From assembly GCA_022818135.1 (NCBI GenBank), contig JAFMSR010000001.1, positions 39,671,312 to 39,735,311 on the forward strand: a DNA stretch of 64,000 nt, given 5' to 3'. Below, one piece after another: positions 1 to 13,100 of this stretch. The notes under the pieces are model-generated. The model was given only the letters and a program-made list of their open reading frames with translations, did no database searches and had not been told where the DNA came from. Source of the stretch: Saxidomus purpurata. Lineage: Eukaryota > Mollusca > Bivalvia > Venerida > Veneridae. The translations under genes and the position numbers were made by a program. Numbering within the stretch: the stretch's first letter is position 1; each line of letters begins with the position of its first letter.

Positions 1-407
1 AATTGGCATGTTTATCTGTATGAGTGTGTGATATGATTGGTTAAAAGTATGAAGAAGGCGTGAATGAATGTGAGGAGGTTTTGGGAAAAGGTGGAAGAAA
101 CGAGAGGGAGAGATGGAGAAAGGGCAGTCAATGTTTAGGTTTTACGAAATTCATTTTTACGCAGTTAATGTTTAGGTTTATAAAGGAAGGTTCAGTTTAT
201 ATTTTGGTTAAGAAAGAAATTAAAAACTTTTGTTAGGAACTTAAATTAGTGGACATAAATGTTGTTTAAAGAAATAGATTATCTAAAAAACAGAAATTTG
301 ACTTATGTTATATCTATAATAGCTAAATTCCCAGTGAGATACGGAACCCGGTTTAAATACTATGCTTATGGGATCTAAAGAATTACAGTTTTAATTTGTC
401 TTTTTAG
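1..407. other. No gene seen; probable intron
   Basis: AT-rich sequence without a recognisable repeat or coding stretch. It ends in a pyrimidine-rich tract and an AG at 406-407, so it may be the intron before the exon that follows. Confidence 0.3.
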
Positions 408-487
408 GCTTATCTGAGCCAAAGGCTCTGGATGAGCTATTAATATTGGTGGATGGTCAGGCGTCCAGCAGCAACAAGTTCACTTAG
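408..487 (+). CDS. Possible 3'-terminal coding exon of an unidentified gene
   Basis: A good 3' splice site (T-rich tract, then TTTTTAG at 401-407) is followed by 25 codons to a TAG at 485-487, read after two bases that complete a split codon. The peptide is LSEPKALDELLILVDGQASS, then SNKFT and the stop. Its acidic, leucine-rich composition looks coded rather than random. An AATAAA lies about 500 bases downstream, as expected for a last exon with a 3' UTR. I do not recognise the protein, and the rest of the gene would lie left of the window. Chance is a real alternative for so short a frame. Confidence 0.35.
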
Positions 488-504
488 AGAAACTACATGT
501 CCAA

Positions 505-700
505 TTTATTGCTCTGTAGCATCCTTGCATTGTCTTCATTCAAAAGACAGAAATTGTTCTCGTCCAGTGCACATGGGGCCGCTGTTATTTATATTAGGAA
601 ACCCTTTAATACATGGAATGTCACCATATTTGCTCTGTAGCATCCTTGTATTGCCCCCTTTCAAAACAATCAGAAAACTGTTTCGGTCCAGTGTTAACAT
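505..700 (+). repeat. Two-copy direct repeat, period about 122 bp
   Basis: The string TGCTCTGTAGCATCCTTG recurs at about 510 and 632. In both copies it is followed by a similar stretch with CAAAA, AGAAA and a GTCCAGTG block. The copies are diverged. The rest of 701-1384 shows nothing recognisable. Confidence 0.5.
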
Positions 701-985
701 AGATCTAGACCGCCATTATTAAAAATTGAAATCTTTTAAATGGCTTCATTAGATTACTTCACGATACTTTAGCGTACTTCTGTACTTACATGGTAACGAC
801 ACTAAGTCCTGGTGACATTAGTTCCAGCTGCCGACTACATGAAATACAACTTGCACAGATGAGGAAATAGGCCCAACTTGGCCCTCTTGTAATTATTCAT
901 TTGATATATGTCATTTTTATGATATTTTATTGACTGTGACATACACATGCAGATATGAAAAAACAGTGGAAACAAGATTATGTAA

Positions 986-991
986 AATAAA
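986..991 (+). terminator. AATAAA polyadenylation signal
   Basis: AATAAA in the plus sense, about 500 bases after the stop of the candidate terminal exon. It would be the end of that gene's 3' UTR. The motif is common in AT-rich DNA, so support is weak. Confidence 0.3.
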
Positions 992-1384
992 ATGAATTAT
1001 ACATTAATTAAAACTGATAATTACCTTATGTTATCTGACAAAGGAATTGACTCGAAGTAAAGAAGTCCTCTTTCCTATGTAATTTCTTCCTCCTTTGTTG
1101 TATTTGTTTTCTTAACAATAACTCATTTTTAAAGAATTTTCGCCGTTGTAGACTGAAAAAAGTATTACTTCTATTATACAGAGTACCATACTTTGAGACA
1201 TTTTGAACATGATCAATACATTTGTCGACTGTAATTAATAGTAAAAAAGTGAAACTCCCAAATATACCTTTGTTCAAAATTAACTTTCTGATAAAGTTAT
1301 ACAGTAATCTCTTCAGGCTTTCTTTGGTTTCTTCTTTATACTACAAGATCAATCAAGATTGCTTTCAAATGAGAAAAGAAAGTT

Positions 1385-1790
1385 TTTGTCATGTTATCTA
1401 AAAGATTGCATTTATCAATAACTATTGGCAGTTGTATTTTGAGATAACACATGGATTAAGATTTTTATTTTAACATTTAAATGACGAAAGGAAAAATTAC
1501 CACTTTATCAAACTTAGCCAAAGTGATCCCTGAATGTGATCGACTTTCATGAAGTTCAGATATAGGCTATATCAATAAACATGAACTTCATGAAACCAAA
1601 CTTTGATTTTGCAACTTGTGTGAAAACAGATCAACCCGTGCTTTACTAAACAACATTATAAATACAGTCAGACCTGTGGAAAGACCACCTCTAAATAAAG
1701 AACATTCTCTAAAGAAGAAGGTCAAGTTGCTCTAAGTCGCTTATCTGAGCAAGCTATTTATAAGAGTCAGCTTTATACTGTTTTATGTAG
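1385..1790. repeat. Dispersed repeat, copy 1
   Basis: It matches 3985-4330 in order: TTTTTGTCATGTTAT, then a block with AGATTTTTATTT and AACATTTAA, a CTTTCATGAAGT block, a GCACAGATCAACAC-like block, then AATACAGTCAGACCTGTG and a CTAAATAA block. The last part, AAGAAGAAGGTCAAGTTGC, also recurs near 4537. It is an unclassified interspersed family with no coding capacity seen. Confidence 0.6.
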
Positions 1791-2975
1791 TAAAGTTGAG
1801 GCTATATAGAAATCGTCTTACACAAAGTCAAGTAGATTTTATTACTTGTGCTACTCTGCTGAAGCCTACTCAACATGTTCATTGACACAAGATTAATCAC
1901 AAGGACAAATTATATAAATGTATTTTACATTTTTATAGAGTTATTGCCCTTTTTTATTTAGCAAGTTTTCAATTGTAATGCTACTTTCCCTTTACTGTAC
2001 TGGTACACGAAACAGGAAGTGCATATGGTGAGCTTTTGGGTCACTTGATGTTTAGAACAGTGTCCAGCATTAACGATCAGTTTGTGGACACTAGCATCCA
2101 CAATCAGCAATCTGATATCACTTGCACACACTGTAAATGGTTATAAGATCTGAGTTTGATTTTTGGTCAAATGAGATCATTAAATAAATGTTATAGCCCT
2201 TCATTTGTGTGACAAATACTATATTTACCATATACTCATATATACAATATTAATACGCTAGCCTAATGCTTAAGCAAGAGTGAGTAGTATCACTGTTGAT
2301 GTTTGGCAGTCAAGCTGAAATGAGTTACTATAAACTGCATCAAGTTATATAAGCAATAGTGTCCAATATCCATTTGAGTCAGCCCTAAGCCACCCTTCAA
2401 TGTTGTCGAGAAATATTCTTTCCCGTTGCTCCTCATAACCAATATAATCCACATGTAATAACATACTAAGGAATGGTTCATTTGCATATATGTATCAAGT
2501 AAAAATAAACATTAACACAAATGTAAGGTGTAAAATGTCATTTATTTTTAAATGACTGTTACATTTTAGTAAGCTGTACAGGTGAAATGTAATAAAAGTA
2601 AACAAATCTGAATAAATGGAGTTTAACAAAATTGGTAAATTAGTCCAAATCCTGGATCTAATTTTCTTAAATTTAATATGAGCTATCTTGAAAGTTATGA
2701 CTATTTAAACCCTTTTCACTCTTGCAGGAGTCACTATGTTGGTGACACTTGATGTTCAAAATAATGAAATTTTTGCCTAAAATCGTATAATCAAACTAAT
2801 GACTCAAGCAAATCTGGCATTCTGGATCACACTACCGGGGTATACTAATAACCCTATTATATTCTCTTCTGCTCAATGTCTTCTTACTGCTACGCCACAT
2901 TGTTTAAGCAGGTTTTTTAAAAAAAAAAAACAACTGCTCATTAGAATGGCTATGTCAGGCGGGCGCGCGTCAAAC
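1791..2975. other. No feature recognised
   Basis: AT-rich sequence on both strands without splice-flanked coding segments or clear repeats. The short open frames here show no family resemblance. Confidence 0.4.
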
Positions 2976-3540
2976 ATTGGTTTCCGTTCAATAACTTTAG
3001 TTAGGAGTGACTAATTGCAATGAAACTTGATGTGCAGGTAGCTTGCACGGAGACGCAGCTTGGAATTGCATTTGGGGTCACTAGGGTCAAGGTCACTGTT
3101 TCTAAAAATAGAAAAACGGTTTACACTCAGTAACTCCTATTAGGAGTGACAAATTACAATGAAACTTGGTGTGTAGGTAGCTTGCGTATAAACGAAGCTT
3201 GGAATTGCATTTTGGTTCACTAGGGTCAAGGTCACTGTTACTAAAAATAGAAAAATGGTTTCCGCTAAATAACTCAAGTCATGAGTGACCAACTACAATG
3301 AAACTTGGTCTGAAGGAAGCTTGTGTAGAAAGGAAGCTTTGGGTTGCATTTGGGGTCACTAGGGTCAAGGTCACTGTTACTAAAAATAGAAAAATGGTTT
3401 CCACTCAATAACTTAAGTAAGGAGTGACCAATTGTAATGAAACTTGGGGTGTAGGTAGCTTACGTGGAGAGGAAGCTTTGGGTCACTAGAGTCATTGTCA
3501 CAAGGGTCAAGGTCACAACGATCACGGTTAAGGTCAGTGT
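2976..3540 (+). repeat. Tandem repeat, about 139 bp x 4
   Basis: GGTTTCC-like starts fall at about 2979, 3119, 3257 and 3396, giving spacings of 140, 138 and 139. Each unit holds a CAATAACT-like segment, AGGAGTGAC, AATGAAACTTG, GTAGGTAGCTT, GGGGTCACTAGGGTCAAGG and CTAAAAATAGAAAAA. The array looks like the tandem core of an interspersed molluscan element. Purifying selection is not apparent. Confidence 0.8.
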
Positions 3541-3984
3541 TACTTAAAAAAGATTTTAATTTATTTTTAGTTTCCAGTTTGCTTTAAGCAAAAAAATATT
3601 TTTTGGTCAAGGTCACTAGGGTCAAGGCCACTGTTACTTAAAATAGATATTTTTTTTAGTTTTTAAATTGTTTTTAGTAAAAAAAAAATGAGGTCAAGGT
3701 CACTAGGGTCAAGGTCAGTGTTACTTTAAATAGATTTTTTATTTTTAGTTTTAGATTATGATAAAAAAAAATGTTGGGGTCAAGGTCAATTGGGTCAAGG
3801 TCAATTTTACTAAAAATAGATCTTTTTAGTTTTGAAATTGTACCAAAAAAAAATTGGGGGTCAAGGTCACTAGGATCGCGTGGAGGTCACTGTCACTAAA
3901 AAAAGATTTTAGAAAAAAAAATTCTTCAATTTTTAAATTGTTTCAGCAAAAAAAATTCTTTGTTGAGGGGGGGAAGTCAAGGTG
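3541..3984 (+). repeat. Degenerate short tandem tail of the same array
   Basis: Repeated GGGGTCAAGGTCACTAGG blocks alternate with TTAAAATAGATTTTTT and A-rich stretches at roughly 60-90 bp spacing. It appears to be a collapsed continuation of the 139-bp array that kept only the GGTCAAGGTCA part. Confidence 0.6.
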
Positions 3985-4330
3985 ACTGTTTTTGTCATGT
4001 TATTCAAAAGAGTTAATTGATTGATATTTATTGCAAGTCTGTACTTTGTTATGAGGCTTTGAATAAAGATTTTTATTTCAACATTTAATTGATGAAAGAC
4101 AGAGTGAGCCCGATATGTGACTTTCATGAAGTACAGATATATGTACTTAACCTGAATTTTATTAAACCAAACTCTGGTCTTGCACAGATCAACACATGCT
4201 TTACTAACTAAACAATACTATAAATACAGTCAGACCTGTGAAAAGAGCACTTCTAAATAACGAAAATTTAAGAAGAAGGTAAAGTCTCTTTTTTTCAAAT
4301 GATCAGCATGGTGATTAATGTCATCAATTA
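3985..4330. repeat. Dispersed repeat, copy 2
   Basis: Diverged direct copy of 1385-1790, including ATACAGTCAGACCTGTG at about 4225. A further partial copy (AAGAAGGCCAAGTTGCCCTT, then ATGATCAGCTTGGTGAT) lies at 4537-4605, so the unit was partly duplicated here. Confidence 0.55.
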
Positions 4331-6660
4331 CAGTAAAGTTAGACCTTTAGTACTGTAGATTTTAATAGTACTGTACTACACTAAACATGCCCGTTAAACT
4401 CGCATGCAAAGTGCATGTTGCACTCCAGTAAAAGATATATTTGGGCAAGTTCCGGAACTCCATTTTGCTCCCATTTCGCTCAGTTTCCAGTGATAGCTCT
4501 AGTTTTATCACCTATGAAAATCATATTTTCATTATCTAAAGAAGAAGGCCAAGTTGCCCTTAGTAGTCGCTTAATTTCCGAGCAAGAATGATCAGCTTGG
4601 TGATACATGTAAATGTCACAAGAGTTCTGCATGGAATGGAATTGTTTAAACAATTTTGGTAGTGCTTCATGCAAGGAACATTCCTGTATAGTTTTATCAA
4701 TATTGGCCTAGTGGTTTCAGAGGAAATGTCATTTGAATCAAAATGTTGACGTACTACGGACGACAATCAATCAGGAAAGCTCACCCTGGCCTAGTCAAGT
4801 AAATTGGTGCACGATATACTTTGGATATATTTGTATATAAAAATAGATTATTTTGCCAGAATACTCGTCTTAAGTAATGCTGTTTTGAAAAAGTGGTGAA
4901 TAAATCTAAATTTTATAAATGGCTTGATTGGGTAATTTTACTGATAGAGTAAATGTCAAGCGTATCCAACATTATTTTCTTCAGATCTATTTTCATAGAT
5001 CACAAAATAGTTAAACTTTAAAGTATTTCTAGTTCGGTGTATGGAATCCAAACTGTAACAACTTAGCCTTGGTCCCAAGATATTCAACTGTATCATAATA
5101 AAATTAACTACTTTTTCTCAGCAAAATCATATGTTCCTCCCCTACCAAAAGTTCCCATCTGCATGGAATATCATCAAAGGTATAATTATACTGAAATGTT
5201 TGATATCATAAAATTTGACAAACCAAGGGCAATAACTCACGTAAAAGTCATTGAACTGGAACATGCTGATGATATGCAAAAGTAGACATTGTACTGATCA
5301 CTTGTGTGGCTTGGTTGAATTGCATACACTGGTGTAGGAGTCTCAGCACAGACAATGTTATATTAGACAAATCAAGGGCACTAACTCCACCTAAAATAAC
5401 TACAATCGGCAGTATGGCATGGGACTGATCAGTCATGTGAAGTAAGGTTGAGTTATGCAGACAAACAATGACATCATCCATCCAGACACAACATCAGGGG
5501 GGTGTGCTTTAATAGTTCAGTATCGGTTATGTAGTAATTGGCCAAAGAAAGAAAACTCTCGGTGCAAAACACAAGACTAGAAGGCTTGCTTATCACTGAA
5601 GATTAGGAAAAATGTTTGTATTAGTACTTCTACTATTTTTACAAGAACACTAATAACAGGATGGGTTAAACCAACAAACAACTCATATATCAGTACATAA
5701 ATAATTCCCATTTTCAGGAATTATGCATCTTGGGGCCACAATAAGGATCCAGTGAAAAATGCAGCTTCTAAAGAATACACAATGTTAAGTGTGGATAAAC
5801 AGACGACGGACAGCAAGCGATCATAACAGCTCACCTTGAGCACTTTGTGCTAATAGGAACTTAAACCATTTAACCAGGCTTGTTACTCTGAAGTTAATGG
5901 AGATTAGTGAAAACTATTCCATTAAACACTTAAACAGAACGGTCAAACTTACATATTAAGCCTTCAAATGTAGTTTTAAATAATTGACAATTTAAGTGCT
6001 ATCTAAGTTTCTGTTACAAGTGCTCTTTCTCTCAGCCTACTGTCAAGGTGACATTAAGTGGCACAAATAAGATGTCACCACTAGTGATTCTAGTATGCAG
6101 GGTTTCCAAGAGGTACAATATACACACTTTATAATAAATTACTTTTAATTAGTCTTTTTAATATCATGAATGTCAACAAAATCTACATTTTTGTACATTA
6201 AAAGCATCAACATTATTTACAATCATGGGTAATGCTGAGAAGTATCCTCATTGATTAAAAGTCACATATAACATAAAATCTGTCAGACGAGGGTGATTTT
6301 TTTCTCCAACATCATTCTAGGCATTCCTGGTTTTCCAAAAATGTTCAGACTGATTAGTAACAAAAGCACTCATATCTACTTCATTTCAATGACTAATACT
6401 TCGGTCAATTTGAGAATACACCAACACTGTGTAATAACCTTGCGGTTCTGATGCATGCTTTTCAGTTGTTACTTCTTTCTACATATAGAATGACACGTCT
6501 GCCTGCAGTAAAATTGGTAATTTGCATACGAGCAGACAGACTTATCTGCAAAAGAGATAGTAAATCTATGTGAAATGAATCTTTTGCAAGATTTTTAAAT
6601 TAACTTATTGGGAAATTGCAAAAATAGTGAAAATTAAATCAATGTGAATATTACCCAATT
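4331..6660. repeat. Repeat-derived noncoding region
   Basis: No gene seen. Two similar ends occur: AAGCTCACCCTGGCC near 4780 and GACGGACAGCAAGCGATCAT plus AGCTCACCTTGAGCA near 5810-5845, a type of tail I associate with interspersed bivalve repeats. The minus-strand open frame at 5248-5481 lies inside this repeat and I do not accept it as a gene. Confidence 0.35.
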
Positions 6661-6720
6661 ACAGTACTTGTTGTACTTGTTTTACTTGTTGTACTTGTTT
6701 TACTTGTTGTACTTGTTTTT
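6661..6720 (+). repeat. Microsatellite of TACTTGTTG/TACTTGTTT units
   Basis: Alternating nonamers TACTTGTTG and TACTTGTTT repeat about seven times. It lies downstream of CRIPT, possibly within or beyond its 3' UTR. Confidence 0.85.
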
Positions 6721-7123
6721 CAGTCTCACTGCAGATGCAGCTGTCAGACAGATGTAAGAGCTCCATGCTAGTTGTACATTCCGAGTCTCTCGTTTTATAT
6801 AAACAATAGACAGGGAATTACAATGGCACAGTGGCCAACCTTGTTAAAATATTTCAATCAGTTAAAACATAAGTTGACTGGTTTAGACTGTTATATCTGT
6901 GTTAAAACAATGATTCTGTGAACAACATATAAAATTTAAAACATTAGATAAAACACGCCTGTAGCTTAACACATCCTACCATACAAGTCTTACACAGTGA
7001 TGATAAAGTTACATTGAAAAGCAACCCCACAGATTTTTGTTTTAACCACCAGACACAAATCATTTATAATACACTTTAAACTGATGGACTGTCACACATG
7101 TCTGTACATGTAGATGGGCAAAC

Positions 7124-10100
7124 TCAAGTAGATGACTGTCTATAATTTGTAGTGTTGATAATTTTCTTGCCACACATTGCACAAATACCCTTCTTGTAGG
7201 CACAGCCTGAAACATATATCAATATATGGGTTAATAATACGGTCACATTGTGACAGGCTTTTTCAGAACAGCCTTTATGAGTCATCGTTTATGACACGCT
7301 CAAAAATTTCCTATGTGATGTTTATAACAAGAGTGTCATGATGGCCCTATATCATCAACATGGGTACCATCGGCTATATACAAGGCCAACAACTGTGTTA
7401 CAGAAAACAAAGTAAAGGTACAGTACACTGTAGCCGGCAGTGTAGCTCTATAAACTACGTCAAAAAGGAATGGCCAGTTTTGATCTAGCAGCAAAGAACA
7501 GTCATGGGAGAGGACCACTAGACAATTGACAACTGCATGTATCCAAGCTATGGGCCTCTTGGTTTTAGAATTTAGACATTAAGATTTCCATAGATGGCAA
7601 GATCTAGTATATTGATAGAGATTTGTTCTTATATACACTGAGTTGCCCACATGACAATCATGATGAGCAATCCAGTAGCAGATTCAACAGAATTGACAGC
7701 AAATTCTTAAATATGTTTTGCTTCAATACTCAGTCACAAAGATGTGTTTATAATAAGGATCGGAACGAATGTTCGTATTTTTTCCAATGCAATTTCCGTA
7801 TGTGAATATTCGCATATTTGATTATTTTCAAAACATCAGTTTCATCAAGATTAATTAATTACGTAATAAACCCTCAGATCATATAAACATGTTTTATGCA
7901 GACCCGTTTTTAATTAAACTAATTGTTTATTAGTCTATTTTGTGTCTATCTGTGTTTAGATAACAAGTGTCAGATGTTCAAATTACGATCATAAATTGCA
8001 AATATTGCAACAAGTTGTTGTTTAATAATTGTTACGTGTAATCATTGTCTCACACCATCTACTCAAATACGCTATTTATCTGCAGTAAATACAAAAATGG
8101 TCAACTTCAAATTATTTTACATTTGTTAATTATGCAACCTCAGAGTGTATTTTTGTAAAATTAAAATTGAGAAAATTTTATCATTTTCAATTGTGATGGC
8201 ATACAAATGTATAATTAACATGTACCACAGAACTACATTTTTGTATACACATGTACAATATTTAGGTCCATGCATGAACTAAACTGGTAAAAGATCAACT
8301 ATGAAATGATATTTGATGAGACTTATGAAATGTGTTTATTACTGTATAAATCAGCCCTTTATGAGCCTGTCGGAAAACATGACAGATATCTGTCATGGGT
8401 GTGTAATGATAAATATTCCAGTGTAAAAATATCTTAACAATCAATTTATCACCAGGTTATGATGGAAACTAGAGGTTTTCCTTTTTCGTTTCTATTATTT
8501 TAGAATTTCAACCTAAACAGAAAACAATACTCAAACGATAATGAATGCAAACAGCGTATAGCATTAAAACGCAATGTGTAGGTCAATACATTATTTCGGA
8601 AATGTAAAATTCGGATACCCAGCATATCAAATTTGCATCAGAATATTCGAATACACTATAAATATTCGAATATTGATTTCGGTATTCGTTCCCATCCTTA
8701 GTTTATAACTGACCTTGACAATAGTGAGAACCTGCTTGATGTACTGATGACTTGCAAATCTTACATTTCGCAAATGATGTACTGTATGGATTATACCTGA
8801 AGAATAGAATTGCTGCAGTTTTAAACCATTGTCTGAATATTCTATTAATATGTTTCAAAATATTGTATCGTCATGTTTAATAGTTTTGGAGCGACAGACC
8901 TAGAATGTGGTAGAGTGGTTTCAATCTCTTTCATAACATTTCTTTATTCGTTTCCCTGTTAAATTTTAAATAATCAATTTTTAAATTACCATTCAATTAT
9001 TTGACCTGCCTATCTTTCAATTTGGACAGTATTTATCGAAAGTTTATAGACTGAACAGTAAACACTGCAGATTATGATCAGAATGCACTCGGGTGCAGAC
9101 AGCTCATGGTTGGTACTGGTTGATAAGGCAACTTCACTTGCCATCACCACTTACAGGGTATGAGTTAATAACCACATATCAATTACTAATCTTACCTATT
9201 CTTTCTCATTGTAAGTGCTTTGTTTTCATTCAGTGATCTTCCACCACCTTCTGTAAACAAGAAAACACGGGATGATTAATCCATCGCACTATAATTAACT
9301 GACCTGCACCATGCCAAAAACTGATAGCTTACACTGACACGTTTATTGGGGTATCGGTAAGGTGCTAATAACACAGATGTGATGTGTAATTACACGAGCA
9401 ACTTCTTTAGTCATATTTGACCGATTTTATGGATTTTTAAAAAAAAAGTCGGACCGATATTTAAGCAACTTTTGGTGACGTGAATCGGTCCAGCAAGTTG
9501 AAAATCGGTCCAGACCGGCAAATTTTCGGTTTTCCTGATCCCTGCCTTACAGGTAAATTTGCTGCCACCACATCTTAGAGTTATTATTCTGCCATTTAAG
9601 GTATACAGTATGTACAAGTTAAATGTAGCATGAAAAAAAATTATTTCTTTTTTTGGTCTCTGACATGTAATTATTTGCTTTCCAGAAAGAAACTTGTAAG
9701 TTTAGCTGTGTGTACTGTTAGACACATTACAGGTCCACAACATTTTCAATTCCATGAATCTGTTATGTTAAATATGTACAGGTACTTTTCTTCTGGAAGT
9801 TGTGCTGTTGCTGTGGCATATGATATAGCAAGTGCAAAGAATCCATTCATATTAACATTACACTTTTGGAAGACATGATGATGAATGATGATTTTACTGT
9901 TTTATTAACAAGAGCTGTCACATGACAGCACGCTCGACTATTCGAAAGCTTGTTGGTAAAATGGGGTTTTTGTCTAAGAACAGGAGTATTGTGTAATTGT
10001 CTATAAGAATTAAGGTCAAAGATATGAAACTTGTTCAAAGACCTTTGTAAATGTACATTGCATTCAAGGCCTTACTCTGGATTCTGCAAGCCAACTGGAG

Positions 10101-13100
10101 GGAGGATGGGGGGGGATAATTTCAAAGAAATACATGACCTTGTATATTTGATCATGAATAATTTTGTAACTTTTCAAAATTGATATGTATAGAATTAAAA
10201 AAGCATGACCGCTTCATGCTGCATAATTATTCTATGACATTTCAAAAGAAAGCCATTTTGAGTATTTCCATTTTAGTCTGGAAAAACTGTGACAAAATTC
10301 TAAGTTAAAAAGGGCATAAATATGTCAAAAATCAGAAACATTGGTGAAGATGTTGACAGTAAATACGTTCGATAGTATTCTATCATTAACAAAACATTCA
10401 AAGTTAAAAAGGGACACAAATCTATCAAAAATCAAAACAGGGTTATGGGGATTGTTTCCTCAGGTGTAGATGTTGATGGTAGACACATACTTTGAGTTTC
10501 AAGTCAATACCTTATATAGTATTCAAGATATTTGAACTTACAAAAAAAAAATACCAAAACTTCTAAGTTAAAAAGGGGCATAAATCTGTCAAAAATCAAA
10601 ACAGAGTTATGGGAATTGTTTCCTCAGGTGTATAATGTTGATGGTAGACACATACTTTGAGTTTCAAGTCAATACCTTATATAGTATTCAAGATATTTGA
10701 ATTTACAAAAAAAAATACCAAAACTTCTAAGTTAAAAAGGGGCATAAATCTGTCAAAAATCAAAACAGAGTTATGGGAATTGTTTCCTCAGGTGTATATG
10801 TTGATGGTAGACACATACTTTGAGTTTGTTTCAAGTCAAAACCTTTGATAGTATTCAAGATATTTGAATTTAAAAAAAAACTTTAACCCAAAATTCTAAG
10901 TTAAAAAGGGGCATCAATCTGTCAAAAATCAAAACAGAGTTATGGGGATTATTTCCTCAGGTGTAGATGTTGATGGTAGACACATACTTTGAGTTTCAAG
11001 TCAATACCTTTGATAGTATTCAAGATATTTGAATTTATAAAAAACTTTAACCAAAAATTCTAAGTTAAAAAGGGGCATAAATCTGTCAAAAATCAAAACA
11101 GAGTTATGGGGATTGTTTCCTCAGGTGAAGATGTTGATGGTAGACACATGCTTTGAGTTTCAAGTCAATACCTTTGATAGTATTCAAGATATTTGAATTT
11201 ATAAAAAACTTTAACCAAAATTTCTAAGTTAAAAAGGGGCATAAATCTGTCAAAAATCAAAACAGAGTTATGGGGATTGTTTCCTCAGGTGAAGATGTTG
11301 ATGGTAAACATATAGTTTGAGTTTCAAGTCAATACCTTTGATAGTATTCAAGATATTTGACTTTATGAAAAACTTTAACCAAAGCAGACGCCGACGCTGG
11401 GGCGAGTGCAATAGTCTCCTTATTCTTCGAATAGTCGAGCTAAAAATAAATATTATTGAAACAGAACTTTAAACATTCACTGGGTCACCACATATATGAG
11501 GAGAGGGAATAATTATATTAGTTGGTGTTGTCACTGTTGCAGTTTCCAGTGTTCGTACTACCCTTTTTTTTCTGAAGGTTTTTTTACCCCAACCTTGAAA
11601 AACTGGGAGTAACAAATGAAGACCAAGGTTGACATATGTAATGGTCTCGAATGCAAGTGAAGCACAGATGTTACCTGGTGCACTGGCGCTTAAGACACAT
11701 GTATTTCCAAGCATGCTTGAAATTCATCTTAATTTTCTGCACATACTTTCTCATTTTTAGCATTTTTTGTTATGTACAAACTGGTATCTACAAACAATTA
11801 TTTACCTGTAGTATTTCTGGCCCCAGACTTCCATGGATCAGGTGTGATTACTTTTCCAAGTTTTTTCTGACCTGTAATATAAAGGAACAATTAGATAATT
11901 TGCAGTCTAAACTTGAAATTGTGAAGCAAAACCATTATTCATCAAGTCCCTAGTGCCAAATACAGGCATGATCTTTATACTTAACAGAACTTCTAATGCA
12001 ACACCTACAACGTTGGGTGGTCAATACTGGTCAAGTGGTGGTCAATTGAATGTTTTGTGATAATCTTTGTTTATTTCAATGCAAAAAGTGAACTAATAGT
12101 AATACTTCAAATTAAATTAATACAATAAAGATGACAGTTAGCTAAACCCACTGGTCAATCAATTATTGACAGAGTGGTCCGAGTCAGTATAAGTTAGTAT
12201 TTGCTGTTAGGTCTATTCTGGTCAATTGAATATATTCTTTAAGTAACTAGGTAACCTATCCAAATTAGAATTCAAATAAGAATACAAATGAATTTATGAA
12301 ATGTATTGCTCTGTTACATGTAATGCCGTTTTTCCGTACCTCCTACATGTCCTAAGTGAGGTAAATACGGCGCAGTCAACACTGACCACCTACCATTTCC
12401 CTTCTTTATTTATTCATCAAGCCAAATGTCTTGCATCCGTTGCAAAAACAGAGGCCATACAATGTTCACACGATGAAAAATTGTATTTTTCACTATTTCC
12501 AGTTCATGTGCTTTTAAATAAGGCACATTTTGCAAATTTGACACCTGGTTCAGGTTTGTAAACGAACCTTTATTGACCGGTTCCCATCAGTAATTTTTCT
12601 GTATTTTAAGGCAAAGCTAAACTTTTTTGAGGGTTTTCATACCCATGCCTTATGTAAAATTTTGTGTCTTAAGCATTGCAATGTCCAAAGAAGTTTGGGT
12701 GTAAAAACAAACTTAACTCCCCTTCTTCACTGACAAGTGCATTGTAAATCTGTGAGAAAGCAGTTAAACTGTATTGTGTTCCAGAAAGTACCCTACAGAC
12801 CAGGTACATACTGGTGTTATCCTGTGATTCTAGTTTACTATCTTGTATGTTTTTTGCTTTAAAAACTATTCTCTCAAATATGAATCTAAAAATTCATCTG
12901 TGAAACACTTAAGAAAAATTGTGTGTACCCTAATTGTTGTTTTATTGGCAGTTATTCACCTTGATGAGCACACAAATGATGTCAAGAAGACCAAAAGTAG
13001 GACACAATTTATTTCCAAAGTGCTGTACAAAGGCGCCCAACTTTTCAATAGTTTAATTTTCATGAAATACTTGGGTGATTTTAATGACAATTTTGCATTT

